From: Diphasiastrum complanatum
Lineage: Eukaryota > Streptophyta > Lycopodiopsida > Lycopodiales > Lycopodiaceae
Direction of reading: 5' to 3'
DNA: 64,000 nt
NCBI GenBank assembly: GCA_029204225.1
Contig: CM055113.1
Span: 11,124,234 to 11,188,233, forward strand
In this document: one piece after another, positions 44,831 to 59,393 of the stretch
Position numbering within the stretch: the stretch's first letter is position 1
Layout of the letters: each line of letters opens with the position of its first letter
Position numbers and translations under genes: made by a program
The notes under the pieces: model-generated
What the model was told of the DNA's origin: nothing
Seen by the model: only the letters and a program-made list of their open reading frames with translations
Databases searched by the model: none

Positions 44831-45632
44831 CCAAGGTAACCGACTATCATCAGACTATCAAGATTAGTCGACTGCATTGACCTCATTGACTACCAGCAAC
44901 AACATGCTTGACTCCGGATAGTCAAAGGCTCCTCATGCCCACTTCTTGTACTATGCAACCACTCAGACAGCAGCCGCCACGATCTATTCCGAACGGCACA
45001 ATGTCACCACGCCACCTTCTTGTACATACATCTGCACAATTGTAAATTATATATTGAGATAACTTTGGTAATTAAACAATAAGAGAGAATTATTAGAGAA
45101 AAACACAGTAGATGCTTTTTTGCATCGATTCTTTCCTTTAGACTGATTGTCAAAAATAAGCTCATAGCTGACACAGAGCGGAGTTAGCTTCTTGAGAACA
45201 CGGTTTTGCCCACAAATGTCTTGTGCTCATAGCATCTACCTGACTTGTATTTTCATACATTAATTTGAATCAACTACTATCTTGTTAGTATTCAGATCTT
45301 TGTCAGCGTTGCATGCTTTTGCTATTTTGTTTTCTGTCTAACTCTCTTATTGTTTTGTCTAATTGTTTGCTCTTCTCGCTTCTGCAAAGTGCAAACAAAA
45401 TTTCTTTGTGTTTGCCTATGGGATCCATTGTGATCCACACACGCACCAAATGTATTACTTTCCCCCCATCTCCCAAAATGGTATCAGAGCTTTTGTTATT
45501 GCTTGATAAGCTTCCCACAGAACCTGGTTCTATAACCCAATAGAATAATTGTTTTCTTGTTCTGTAAATAAGCACTAGATTTTCTTTCTTAAGTCATTGA
45601 TAGTTATTACTATCACCTAGACTAACTTTCAC
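44831..45632 (+). repeat. Copia-5 5' LTR and leader (copy A)
   Basis: Non-coding. A PBS lies at 45479-45490 (TGGTATCAGAGC). LTR boundaries are not clear; acttttgccattgatt-like ends are absent. The matching part in copy B is 59400-60013. Confidence 0.55.
45479..45490 (+). promoter_or_regulatory. Primer-binding site, copia-5 (copy A)
   Basis: TGGTATCAGAGC; its counterpart in copy B is at 59861. Confidence 0.85.
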
Positions 45633-45958
45633 ATGGATTTCCAAGGGAAAGCCAGTCCCATCGTGGACAAGCTTGATGGATCTAACTACCATCTATGAAA
45701 ATTTAAGAGGAAAACGACGCTAATGGCTAAGAAGTTGTATGATGTTGTCACAGGTGCAAAGGCAACACCCAAAGCAGACGACGTTGCAATCTCCCGATGG
45801 AAGCTGAAGGATGGCAAAGCCTTTGCACTGATCATCCTCAACATATCAGACACACAGATTGGCCATGTGTATGAAGCTCAGATGAAGTGTGGAACATCTT
45901 GAGCACATTATACAATGTGCAAGACATAGCTTCCAAGATACACCTCATAGATCTAAAA
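45633..45958 (+). pseudogene. Copia-5 gag N-terminal fragment (copy A)
   Basis: Starts MDFQGKASPIVDKLDGSNYHL, then TGA where W is expected, then KKLYDVVTGAKATPKADDV, KDGKAFALIILNISDTQIGHVYEA and, after a frame change, WNILSTLYNVQDIASKIHLIDLK. It ends at about 45958, where the antisense copia-4 sequence begins. It belongs to a different copia lineage from copia-1/2/3. Confidence 0.85.
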
Positions 45959-47249
45959 TTGGTGTCATGCACTCTCCTATGCCATACTTCCTCCTTGGAA
46001 ATACTAGTCATCAAAGCATCATCACAAGAACTTGCACTTTCATATAGATCTAACTTGAGAATGCCACCATATTTTGATCCACATGCTAGGATCACATCAC
46101 CTTTCTTTATGATACAATTATTGATATTGAATTCCACATCAAAACCATCATCAAGCAACTTTCCAACACTAATCACATTCTTTGTGAGTTTAGCAACAAA
46201 GAGAACGTTGGAAAGTTATAAACTAATAGAAGATGCAAGAATCAAGGAAATACTTCCAGCTCCTTCAATAGAACATGCATGTCCAATAGCTGTGTATATT
46301 GATTTCTCGAGTTCTTGAAAGGGTATGATAGAAACAAAACAACTCTTGGAATAACCCATGTGTGAGCACCAATATCAATATACCAAGATATATCATTGAA
46401 GGGTGTAGAGGAGAAACTTGACACCATGAGTGTCCTTTCTTCTTCACTTGCAAAAGAGTCCTCTTTGGTAATGTTGGCTTGATTGTCTTGAATCTTGAAT
46501 CTTCTTGTACTTGGAGGTAGAAGAATGAGATAAATCGTCTCCTTCTCCATCATAGTCTTTGTCCTCCTTTGCTTTGTCCTTGTCCTTCTTGAAGTGTTAA
46601 TGTTGTCCTTTGCCCTTGCCTCTTGACTTGTCCTTGGTGAAGAGTGCTTTGTCATCTCCACCATCTTTTATTGAGAGTTTGTTGATCCTCATCTGCCTTC
46701 TGCAGCAATTAGAACTCCATGAAAAGTTTCCAATGTTGGTAGCTCATCCTTAATAGCATAGGTTTGGACAATGTTTTCATACTCATCTCTTAATCCATGA
46801 AGGATTACTTGAATAAGTTCATTGTTCTTTAGAGTATCTCCAATGCACGCTAACTCTTTGTGAAGATCTTTAACTCTCATGACATAGTTTGAAGCACTCT
46901 CATCAACTCTCTGATAGCTTAGAAATATCTAATTTCTAGGTGTGAGCAATCTTGATGTGTTCTTTGCTTCATAAATTGTCTTAAGGATATCCCAAGCCTC
47001 CTTGGCTGAGATGCAAGGACTAATCTCTCTTAACACTTCATTGGACACATTCATTTTGATAAAATGAAGAGCAATTTTGGATCTCTTCTTGAAACTATGA
47101 GCTTCATTAGGAGCTTCAGGTTCTATTTCAATTCCTAACACAATGTCCATTACATCTTGAAGAACTAATAATGATTCCATTCTTATCTTCCAAATAGCAT
47201 AGTTGGAAGATGTTAATTTCTCACCATGTTCTAAGAGATATGAACCCAT
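45959..47249 (-). pseudogene. Copia-4 gag to GAG-pre-integrase fragment (copy A)
   Basis: Gag MGSYLLEHGEKLTSSNYAIW (47249) is followed by IRMESLLVLQDVMDIV, the block RVKDLHKELACIGDTL..ELIQVILHGL (46880-46689), and a degenerate protease/linker region (DISWYIDIGAHTWV at 46390, where DSGAS is expected). Next come MISVGKLLDDGFDVEF (46176) and EVWHRR (about 45990). It is cut at 45958 by fusion to copia-5. The zinc knuckle is lost by frameshift. Most of it is identical to 61630-60340. Confidence 0.88.
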
Positions 47250-47607
47250 GATGACATGTTCTCTTTGAGAAATTTTCTAGTAATGACAAATAAATGGAAT
47301 TAAACTTGTTGCTACTCTCTCAATCTAGGATCTAACTTGGAATGTTGATCCAACCTATTGGTTTGGTGTCAACTTCTACCACGAGTTTCAAAGACACACT
47401 TGGATATCACGTGCAACTCAAACACAACTCTTTTGTGTGAAATGATGTGTCTATGACCTCACAAACTTGTCTAAACAGTTGTATCTTTGATTGACATACT
47501 CAGAAATGGATTTTGAATCAAACAAGCAATTTTTTAGATCAAATCAAAAGTGGCCTCACAAGATTAGGCGACCTATCCAACCTATTGGTTTGGTGTCAAC
47601 TTCTACC
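47250..47607 (-). other. Truncated copia-4 leader (copy A) with a repeated 36-base phrase
   Basis: ccaacctattggtttggtg...taccacgag occurs at about 47350-47385 and again at 47578-47613, just where copy A lacks the PBS and 5' LTR that copy B keeps. No gene. Confidence 0.75.
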
Positions 47608-49663
47608 ACGAGGTACAAGAGGTGCTTTTTTATCTTTGGGGTGGCCCTTGCCCCTTGCTTCCTATTGGGTGCTTACAAGAAGGTAGGATTGAAATACTAA
47701 CCCTTAAAAAGAAACACAATCTAATCTATGGTGCACAAAGAAGCACACTCCACCTACCACCACTTTAACTTTTGACTAATTACAAAATTTAGCAAACTTA
47801 AGTTAACTTAAACTTTGGCCTTTTAACATTATTTTAGTTACATGGTCGAAAGTCTAGTTTATTCAAAATAAACTATTTACAAGTGCTCATTGGGCTATGG
47901 GCTTTTACATGTAGGAAGCCATGGCCCTCGCAAATTATTTCTACTACTTCTGGCTATTTTACATATATACACAAAATACCCACAATAGGGCCTCCGACCT
48001 GAAGTAATGCCTAGGGATCACACTTTGGAGACTCTTGGCGAGTGGTGAGTGTGATGATTTTGTGGTTTTGCATTCAGTAAGTCAATTTTGATCAAGTCAA
48101 AGTAGTTGTGAAGCAGTGTATTAGGTTTGTCGTCAAAAAAATACACTTCAACTTCCAATTTTGGTCGGTCAAGTCAATTTGCCGTATCAGTATTGCATCA
48201 AGGATGCAGATTCCAGTGATGACAAAGTGCAGATCATTTGGTTTGGGCCATGGAAGATCTCACAGGTTCACTTGGAGGGATATTGGCATGGTGCATGTGA
48301 CAGTCATGTGAGGAACTTGATGGTGGCTTTGGAATTCACATCTCAGTGTATTTTTAGGGAGTGGTTTGGAACCATTCACAAGAGTAGCTTGGAGCTAGCT
48401 TTGGGAGAATACAGGTGGGCACTATAGGATAGAAGCTCACATCTTCGAGATCGAGGATGACATTGGGATACCTGATATGGATGGACTGCAGGATGACATG
48501 GGATGGTCATCAGGGAGTATCTATTTTAGATTGGACGTGGGTCATTGGATTGGACAAGACATACATGGGTGATTCATGATGGAATCAAGATGTTGCAAAC
48601 ACAAGTGGGCAAAGTGTGAAGCTTTGTGAGCTAGCTCAAGGTTCGAGAGCTGATGGAGATCACACGATTGGGTGTGATCAGATGGCAAACACCATGATGG
48701 GTGTTTTCCTAGCGATGTACTAGAGAGGACACTAATGAGGAGGACTTCATGGTGTGCTCATTTGGGAGTACAGATTGGCATTACAGCAGGGGCCAGTCAT
48801 TGGCATTGGCATCGATGGAAAGACATCTACCATCATGGACGTGGATATGCTACCTATAGCTTTCATGAATTTGGTTGTATTTGTAGGAGTCTAGGCTTGC
48901 ATATGTGTTGGAAACTTCTTGGTGCAGATCCACAGGTGGTGAGATTAGAAAGCCTAACGGAAGTCACTCAGAGCCATATACCTTAGTATGATCAAGGAGA
49001 CAGTAGTCTTGGGATCTCATGAGCAGTGACTCATGGATGATGGCATGGTGTCAGGTGGCACAAGTCTGACTTCGACTTCCCTATGTATATTCATCAAACT
49101 CAAAACTGACTCCATCGACATCGAAGTACTCAACATCAAAGTACCCAACTTACTTCATTCCATCAACTTCGACTTCTCATGTATATAGTCGACATTGACT
49201 TACTCGATATCTCACTCCATTCCATCACTTACTCCAACTGAAGACCTACGCTTCATGAACAAGTCCCTTCCCAATGCTTTAAAGTAGCTTCCATAATTGG
49301 TATAGAGAATAGTGTCCACTTTGGATGCTTCACTATTTCTTCGATCAATTTTACATATCAAGACGTTAATAGAACATGAAGAACCAAATAGAATGTAAAT
49401 GAGATGATTGCTCCATGCTATAAACTATATTCTCTCTGGAAAATTACAGCAACTAAACAATAAATGTGAATGATGACCATTTGCTTGCTTGTATCCTCCC
49501 TCTTTGTCCTTTCTTGCCATGTATCCACCATGAAACTTCATAAATGAGCCGCCATCTCCATCTTTCCACAAGATGCCATCATCACTTGATGAGTTGATCA
49601 TGAATGAATGATATAATGAACCTCCAATAGCTTCATTTTCATCAACAAAACCAGCCAAGAATG
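47608..49663. other. Unassigned sequence right of copia-4 (copy A)
   Basis: 47608-48280 matches 63329-64000. Small open frames (48161-48427, 48735-48986, 49425-49658 minus) show no domain I recognise. The stretch has the look of LTR or old transposon DNA; 49425-49663 abuts the copia-6 integrase and may be its diverged continuation. Confidence 0.4.
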
Positions 49664-51652
49664 CTAGTACAACTCCAACATCAAATGATGTAAACCAATA
49701 TTTCCATCATAAAAAATGACATCTCTACCAATAATCACCTTATTAGTAGTAGGAACGTAAACCTTGTAGTCTTTACTCACCTCACTATATCCAACAAATA
49801 TACATTTCTTTGAAGATGGATCCTTCTTTGTCCTATCATCAAGAGTTATATTGACATAGCAAGTACATCCAAAAGGTTTAAGAAAGTTGACACTCGGCCT
49901 CCTCTTGAATAGCATCTCAATAGGTGTTCTTCCATCCAATATTGCATAGAAAGTTATCACACAACAAAGCTTGATCCCAAAATGGCTTTGGAAGATTAGC
50001 ACCTTGAACTCGGTTGATATGTACTCTCCATCATTGTCACTCCTCAAGCACTTGATTTTTGTGGAAAATTGGTTCTCCCTTGCATTCTTGAACTTCACAA
50101 AGACATCATACACTTCATCTTTGCTCTTTAGTAGATAGATGCAACAAAATCTACTAAACTCATCAATGAAAGTTACATACATCTTAGCTCCACTATCAAT
50201 TGATAATTCTAGTAATTCCATGAATATCTGAATGTACAACTTGAAAAGGCTTTTTATATCTAGATGTAGATCTATCATAAGGTAGTCTATGTGAATTTGA
50301 CAAAGCACAAGACTCACAAGCATGATTGATTCTACTTAAGGATCTTGGAAGACCAATGATCACAACTTGCTTCTTAGCCATTACCTCCAATGACTTGAAC
50401 TTGAGGTGCCCCATCCTTTTATGCCAAACCTCTTGAATAGGTATTTGCTCACTTTCCACACATCCAACTTGGTTAGCAATAACACAAGCATCTACTTTGA
50501 ACAACTTCCCTTGTCTTTTACCTTTTGCAATCAAGATATCCCTCCTTTTGATCATGCAAGCATTTCCATCAAACTCAAATTTGAAACCTTTACTTAACAA
50601 TTGACTCACACTAAGTAAACTCTTGGTAATGGAGGGTATGGTAGAGAGAGAAAAATGAATTGTGCCAATCCCTTTGATTGCACACTCACCATCATTGGCC
50701 ATGTATATCACCTTCTTGTCATCTTAATATTCCAGCAAAGAAGTAAAGTACTCTTTGTGAAAAGTCATGTGTGAGCTTGCACCACTATCAATCCACCATG
50801 GATCTAGTTCTCCATCATTAGCAAGCATACATGAAGACATTCATCATGAGTAAGATTACCTTGCTTGTCTCCTTGATCACTCTTCTTCTTGTAGCACTCA
50901 CTTGCAAAGTGTCTTTTGATGCCACAATAGAAGCACTTTAGCTTTGACCTGTCTTTCCTTTTACCATTTGAAGAAGCCTCCCTATGATCTTGCCCTTTAG
51001 ACCACTTGCTTTTGTTTTTGCCCTTGATAAACATAGCCTTCTCTTCAACTTGAGATGTTGATGAAAATCCACCTCTTGCTTGAAGCCTATATTCTTCATT
51101 GATCAAGATCTCTTGAAGATCAATCAAACCTGGCAAAGTTCTTTGAATAGAAAGACTTTGTACAATGTTAGAATAAGCATCCAACAAACCATTAAGAATA
51201 ACTTGAACAAGCTCTCCTTCCTTAATGCTCTCATCAATGCAAGCCAGCTCATCATTCAAAGGTTTTACTCTCAAAACAAAAGTATTTGGACTCTCTTCAT
51301 TCCTTTGCAAACATTAAAAGATTTATCTTCTTAGAGTCATCACTCTAGAAGTAGACTTGGATTCATAAATTTGCTTCAAAGCTTCCCAAGCCTCACTTGA
51401 TGAAGTGCACTTACCAAATTCCTTGAGAAGTTCATTGGTAACGTTCATCTTGATAATGTCTAGAGCTCTGTTAGCTCTCTTGTCATACCTCCATTGTTCT
51501 TGTTGTGTTGCTGGCCTCTCCTCCAAACCTATAACAATATAAAAAACATCATTCATCTCAAGAAGTGATTCCATCCTCACTTTCCACAATGAATAGTTGG
51601 TCGAGCTAAGACTATCATTGCCTTCCAACATGTATCCACTTGATGTAGCCAT
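49664..51652 (-). pseudogene. Copia-6 gag, protease and integrase (broken, no RT)
   Basis: Gag MATSSGYMLEGNDSLSSTNY (51652), WKVRMESLLEM and IIKMNVTNELLKEF, with a stop at 51323, continuing in the next frame (51310-50804) to the zinc knuckle CFYCGIKRHFASEC. GAG-pre-integrase EVWHKRMGHLKFKSLEVM (about 50410) follows, then an integrase with VTFIDEFSRFCCIYLL and LRSDNDGEYIST. The catalytic Glu region (QNGVAER) is deleted: the frame jumps from EFK to FGIKLCC. It ends with FGCTCYVNITLDDRTKKD and FVGYSEVSKDYKVY near 49760. RT and RNase H are absent. Confidence 0.88.
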
Positions 51653-52234
51653 GTTGTAATGAATTGATCCTTCTCTTTCAACTTGTTCCAATGCATGAAG
51701 CACCCTTTTGAAATAAAACAAATGTTTCCAAAAAGAAGTCACAAAGATATGGAACCTCTCAATTCTCTTCTAGCACTTATATCTAGCAAATCAACAAATA
51801 GAATGTAGAAATCTTGATCAACCTATGATCTATCCTCAATCTAATGACTCTTGCCACTTCTTAAGATTGAAACACAATCTAATGAATTTAAGTAACCTCA
51901 CAAAATAAATATCCGATCAAAATTAGAGTTTTGACAAAATCATATAAAAAATTTGACTATTTCAAATTCTACATGCAATTGCCTATAACTTGATATAGAA
52001 TTTTGTAGCCTCAAGTGTGACCTTCCTATTGCATCCAAAATTGGCTAGTTCTAGCAAGTATGGTGTGAAATCAAAATTCCTCAAGTTCTACAAAGCTTTG
52101 ATCTACAAAAGATCCAATCTACGTATGCAAGAAACTCGTTTTTTGAGTAGAAGTCAATCTAGCATGCTCTAGCATTGATATCTCCTCCAAATTCTTGATA
52201 GATGTGCTTGATCCTTTCAAAACCTACAACACAA
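51653..52234 (-). other. Leader of copia-6
   Basis: Non-coding, between PBS and gag. Confidence 0.65.
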
Positions 52235-52246
52235 GCTCTAATACCA
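52235..52246 (-). promoter_or_regulatory. Primer-binding site, copia-6 (one base changed)
   Basis: The minus strand reads TGGTATTAGAGC, the tRNA-Met PBS with C to T at one position. A second copy with the same change is at 53118-53129. Confidence 0.8.
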
Positions 52247-53080
<834 letters not shown>

Positions 53081-53117
53081 GGAATACTAGGGCAAGATTC
53101 AAACACCTTAAATACAA

Positions 53118-53129
53118 GCTCTAATACCA
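53118..53129 (-). promoter_or_regulatory. Second copy of the copia-6 PBS
   Basis: The minus strand reads TGGTATTAGAGC directly after the second LTR, followed by a short leader piece (TTGTATTTAAGG) unlike that of the first copy. Confidence 0.75.
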
Positions 53130-54017
<888 letters not shown>

Positions 54018-54505
54018 GCCCATGACTGGTCTCGAGTAGCGTGTCACGCTAGGGACCGGTAGACTAACAACCCGTAAGTTAATTGTGACTATAAGGGAAT
54101 TGGGGCCCTTAAGTGTACATGGTCATAATTAATGGTTGTAGGCCTAAACACTTGATGGTGGATTTGTATAGGTCTATCAGTGAGTCATTGGGGAACTGGA
54201 TGACGTAGCCCAGATAGGCTGCAGAAGTGTCCAATGAGGTGTCAGAGTGCACTACTAGTGGTGCATGGGCCTTGGAGGGTATAAGTATACCTATTGGGCT
54301 CTCACTAGTATATGTTTGATAGCATGACCGGTGGCAGGATGCTGCTAGTGTGATGTCATACTCCTCTTTGTGATTGATCCATAGCTTGGGGGCTAGATCC
54401 TTTCGATCTAGATTTGGTTAGGTTGGTCTGTCCACAATCAGATTTCCTTGTGTTGCTTGTGATTGGCATGCTTAGAATAGGATCCTTGGATTGAGGACTT
54501 TATAT
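54018..54505 (+). repeat. 5' LTR related to the copia-1 LTR
   Basis: 54060-54312 matches 15931-16183. It diverges after ctctcactagta. A PBS follows at 54506. No gene. Confidence 0.7.
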
Positions 54506-54518
54506 TGGTATCAGAGCC
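54506..54518 (+). promoter_or_regulatory. Primer-binding site, copia-1-like element
   Basis: TGGTATCAGAGCC, tRNA-Met type. The leader (54519-55069) has no gene and the rest of that element is missing. Confidence 0.88.
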
Positions 54519-55069
54519 AACTTTGAGCACATTTTGCCATTGATTTGTGTTCATTGTGAGGATTTTTCCATTGTGTGATATGGAATCTCGACACTATTTC
54601 GAGAATTCAGTGGAGTATGCAATGATGTGGTGAAAGTGATATGCTTCCCATAGATTTTCTTGCTTGAAGTGTAATCAGATGTGTGGTAAGTGCACTACCA
54701 GGTATACAATCGCTTCGATTTTTAGACACTTCATATTGGATTTCAGAAAGTAAATTTCCAGTTTTCAATGCACTACTGTTGTCGTTTACTTCATTAGGGA
54801 CACTTTTCTGACTGAGGAGATTGCTATCAAAATATAAATACATATCTTATCTGATCTTCTGATCATGAGAGTAATTCTTCTTTTAAACGATCAAGTATGA
54901 CTAGAATCTGAACTATGATTTGTCAATTATAATTCATCGGATTTTTGTCCTATACTCAATAAAAGATCGTAACTACCAATGATCAGAAGAACTTAAAGCT
55001 CAGAGTCATCTCTGGTTTAGCAAATACTGCCGAGAAAAGCGAACTTCGAATCACGAATGTTCATAGTAG

Positions 55070-55265
55070 GGCTGTATTCCTCAACATAAGCATTCCTAAA
55101 TTATTTCTTGAATCATAAAAGGTTTTTAATGAGTCCCTTGCCTCCTTGGGTGAGGTACAAGAAGCTATCTCTCTTAGTGGTTCATTGCCACAAACATTGC
55201 AATGCAATGTAGAGCAAGATTTGATGTCTTTTTGCATCTTTGCAACTCTTGTCCTCCTGGAGGCT
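55070..55265 (-). pseudogene. Small copia gag fragment
   Basis: The minus strand encodes KRSN.ALHCI-type and LREIASCTSPKEARDSLKTFYDS-like residues with a short deletion. This is the 'KMNVSN..L.EISSC...KEAWDSLK' segment of copia gag. About 65 codons only. Confidence 0.7.
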
Positions 55266-55272
55266 CTTCCAC

Positions 55273-58200
55273 CCCATTGCCTGGAGAAGAGGGCCAGTTG
55301 CTTAGACCTAGGGTGACTAGAGACTTCGAAGCCAGAGCTCAGATTTGAGCATTGATAGGGATTTCTTGTTTAATGAGGTGTTTGGGGTCAATCTCATCAG
55401 AAGGGCTGGAAGGTTGATTGTCAGGGTTAAAGAGATGCCATGATGGACATGATAGGATGTGGCCATGATTGGAATGGAAAAGGAGTAAAAATTGATAGAA
55501 AATGAGAAAAAGACATAAAAAATGGAGAAACGCTTCAAAAATTGAAAGGATGGAATTTGAGTGAAGGAAATTGGAAAAGGTGGTAACAAGTGGATAACAG
55601 GTGATTATGAAGGTTGATGAAAGCATGTGTGAAGTTTCGTTGCAAATAGAGAACGTTGGATTTTGTTGAAAATTTCGACAAGAGCTTCATTGTGTGAAGT
55701 GCCAAATGACTCGAATTCTCCCCTTATCTAGAAGAGAATTAGAGTGTGTATTAGGAGAAGTGCATTTTTCGCTACTCAGTTCCAGTCCAAATTTTACAAG
55801 GACCTTCTTCAAATAATTCTAAGACCCCAGAGAAATCTGCGAGAGTTCTAAATTGATTTGACTGCCCTCCTATGAAGGTTCTACAAGGGTTCTGGAGGCT
55901 CTGCGAGGGTTCACAACTCTCTCAAGAAAGGAACTCCCTTAGTACTTGTTCAATTTATTTGATTTTCAAGATCTGACCATGTAGGCAGGTCAATTTCATT
56001 GTCATGACTCCATTTTTGTTGCCTACGAAGGTTGGTTTGAAGATCTTGATGCCCTACGAAGGTTCCTTAGGTTCTGCTTCTCTGAACTCTCGTAGAGGCT
56101 CAATTTTGACTGATTTTTTACAAGTAGCTCTCACAGAGATTTTTGTGGGTCCATCTGGGTCAGATCTGACTATGGAAGCTTTTTCGAGAGCTCTTATGGA
56201 GATCTGGTTGTTGATCCATCAATTTAAGTGATTTTCACCTCTATTTTTGGGTTTTTTTTCTTAAGATCATGATATCAGATCTTTATTTTTTGAGGCTAAG
56301 TAGTACCAGATGGTGATTTGATACCCTTATGATCCTATCTGGATCTGGATCCTACTTGGATATTGCTAGATCTTGTTTGATTTGTCCTGATCTTGCCAGA
56401 TTTTGCTAAATTCTGCTTGATCTAACTAGATCTCATTAGATTTGGCTTGATTTCATTAGATCTGGTTGTGATGACTTGTATACGATGGGATCTCTCCTTG
56501 TAAGTGCTATTTGCCATCACCAAGCTGGATTTGTGTTACTGTGGTGGCCATTACTTGTGCAATCGGCTATCGTTGATGGGTTTATCAAATGGCATCCCAT
56601 CTAGTTGTTCGAGGTTCATGACTCCATGCCTAAGGATTTCTTTGACATGGTACGGACCTTCGCCTATGAACTTTAACTTTTTCTTGATTGCCTTGGTTTT
56701 ATATATGAGTACCAGATCTCCAAAGTGAAAATTCTTCTTGTTTGACCGACGATCAAGCCATGTCTTGCATCATGCTTTGTCGGCTGCTAGTGCATGCACA
56801 ACTAGTATGCGTGTCTGACAAATTTTGTGTAAGGCTTCATGGCGTAGTTGTAGAGATTCAGATTCATCAAGGCATTGTGTTACGACAACTCTCAATGATG
56901 GCACCAAAAACTCTGTTGGCATTATTGCATCGTGACCATAAACTAGTTGGAATCGCGTTTGATCAGTGCTTCCCTTGTATGCGTTGTTCTGAATGCCCAC
57001 AACATAGCATGTAACTTGTGTTCCCAATCAGATATGCTAGCTTCAACTGTTTTCGTGATAATGCTACATAGGACCTTGCTGGATGATTCTGTCTATCCAT
57101 TACCTCGAGGATAATAAGGTGTGTTGAATCGATGGATCGTAAAAAATTCCTCCAATAGGACCTTGATGGTCTCATTGACAAAATGGCTTCCATGATCGCT
57201 AACTATCTCCACCGGGCATCCGAAGCGCACAATGATGTTTTCATATAAGAACTTAGCAGCTGCTCATGCATCAGTGGTTCGCACTACTTTGGATTCTATC
57301 CATTTGGTGAGATAATCCATAGCGACGATGATATATTGAACTTGTGAACTTCTTGCAGCTAGGTGGATAGGACTGATGTAGTCCAATCCCCACTTCTCGA
57401 ATGGTGCTTGAGCTAGAACTGGATGTAATAGATCATAATTCAATCTTGTTGGTCTCCTAGCTCGTTGGCACACATCACACTTTCTTAAGTACTCTTCTGT
57501 GTCCTTATGAATTGCTGGCCACCAGCATCTTGATTGCAATATCTTGCGAACTATAATGTCAGATGTGAAGTGACCACCACCCATGCCTTCATGTGAAATT
57601 GAGATAATTTGGGTGGCCTCATGTGGCATCTTCTAAGGATATTGTCCGATCCTCTTCGATATAGTTGGCCGACAATCAACTAATAGGGTCTAGCTTTTAG
57701 AATCAACTTCTGTTGTTCCGTCTTGGATAAGGATTTGTTAGGTTGACCCTGCATTAGATATTCCACTATGTTTGCGGCCCATTCAGAAACTGTGTCAATA
57801 TAAAACAAGACAACATCCTGTAGCTCATCATTGGGTTGGTTTGTAATTTTCTTCCCTTTAATTCATGACACATGATCTGCCATATAATGTTGCTTGCCCT
57901 TGCGAACCACTATTCGAAAATCAAACTCCAACAACAACAGTAACCAATGAGTTATCCACCCTGTGTTGCAAGTTTTATTAACAAGATAAAGCAAAAGTTG
58001 ATGGTTGATATAAAATGCCAAATGAGTGGCCATCAAATAATGCCTAAAATTCTTAATCGCATAAATTATAGCCAATGCCTCTCATTTTGTGTTTGAATAG
58101 TTCATCTCTGAATCACTGAGTTGTCGGTTGGAAAATCGGATTGGAAAGTACTTTTTGCATTCTCCTAGATGGGTTAAGACGGCTCCAACTGCATACTTTG

Positions 58201-59393
58201 ATGCACCAGTATGCACATGAAATTCTATCGTCCAATTGGGCGCTCGTAATATTGGTGCTAAGACCAATGCATCTTTAAGCTTCTGGAATGCCTATAGGGC
58301 TTCCTCCGTCCAATGTGGTTCCATTGTGAGCTTGTAGATTGGTCTTGCTAACCCTCAAAATCTAGAATGAAGATCCGATAGTAGTTAGTGTGACCCACAA
58401 AGACATAGACCCCACAAATCATCCCTAGTAGTGGTAGATTGACAATGACCCTTATCTTTCACAGATTGGTGGTGATTCCGTGTCTAGATACTATGTGACC
58501 TAATATCAGGCCATCTGTCACCCAAAATTGACACTTTTCTGAGTTCAAGGATATCTGCTATTCGTGGCATTGTTTCAACACTGTTTCCAAGTTGGATAGG
58601 TGTTCTTAATTCGGCCCATGCACACATAGATCATCCAGGAAAATTTCCAGAAACGTCTGTAGGTGTTCTTTGAATGTTGTTTGCATGACTCGCTGAAAGG
58701 TGCTTGGGGCATTGCAAAGTCTAAATGGCATCACCTTGTAGGCATAGGTTTCTCATTCAGTGAAAAATGATGTCTTGTGCTGATCATCCGGCGCTATTTT
58801 GACTTGATTGTAGTCGTTGAAGTTATTCAAGAAACTTTAGGCTTCTGCTCCTGCTACTTGATCCAAAACACTTTTCGTGAAATGTAGGAGAAAATGATTT
58901 TTTGGTAACCGCATTTAGTGCCTTTAGATTTACACAGATCCGCATCTTGTTGTTCTTCTTGGATACTATGACTACAGGTGATGCCGATTTTGTGTGCTCG
59001 ATTTCATAAATTAAATCGACGTCGAGTAGCTTCTGCAACTCCTGTTTGATCAACTCTATGTAGTTAGGATTGTAGCGGTAATAACGGCTCACCTTGGGGA
59101 CTCTTCCATCCACCAATGGGTATGGTATGTTGGATTACTGTTGGTGGTATACCCTTCAAATCCTTGTATGTCCATGCAAAGCAATCCTTGTATTCCACCA
59201 ACAAATTATATAGCCGTGTGAACTGAGTGGGGGTTAATTTATCTCCCATGTAAACAATCTTCTCTTCTTCATCTGGCTCAGCTAAGTTCATAAGTTGTGT
59301 CCGCCCAGGTCCTTCGAAGACTTGTTCAACTAGTTCCTGACTTTGATCAGGTTCTCTTTGTGATTGAGGCATCATGATTACTATGTCATCCAA
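55273..59393 (-). mobile_element. Gypsy-3 (copy B of gypsy-2, truncated)
   Basis: Same order as copy A but cut at 55273, so only the first ~65 codons of the gag-like gene remain (MATSYHVHHGISL, start 55466). The leader with gaaggtt phrases is 55590-56500. Confidence 0.85.
56738..59393 (-). pseudogene. Gypsy-3 pol (broken)
   Basis: N-terminus QREPDQSQELVEQVFEGPGR then MNLAEPDEEEKIVYMGDK (59290), the reference that locates the insertion in gypsy-1. RT (YRYNPNYIELIKQELQ; FLDDLCVHG near 58640), RNase H (TGASKYAVGAVLTHLG, first Asp changed to Gly as in copy A), a zinc finger/integrase (GGGHFTSD, CDVCQRARRP, KWGLDYI) and KGSTDQTRFQLVYGHDA. It shares most lesions with gypsy-2, so these predate the duplication. 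Confidence 0.9.

Larger units (their letters stand above)
40717..48280. repeat. Segmental duplication, copy A
   Basis: Matches 55273-64000 over gypsy pol, the plus-strand copia-5 end, the minus-strand copia-4 gag and the flank beyond. The offset is about 14,556 bases at the left, 14,596 in mid-pol and 14,381 over the copia part, reflecting small indels (about 185 bases near 45126-45310 are present only in A). Copy A lacks the ~1.37 kb that copy B has at 61955-63328. Confidence 0.92.
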
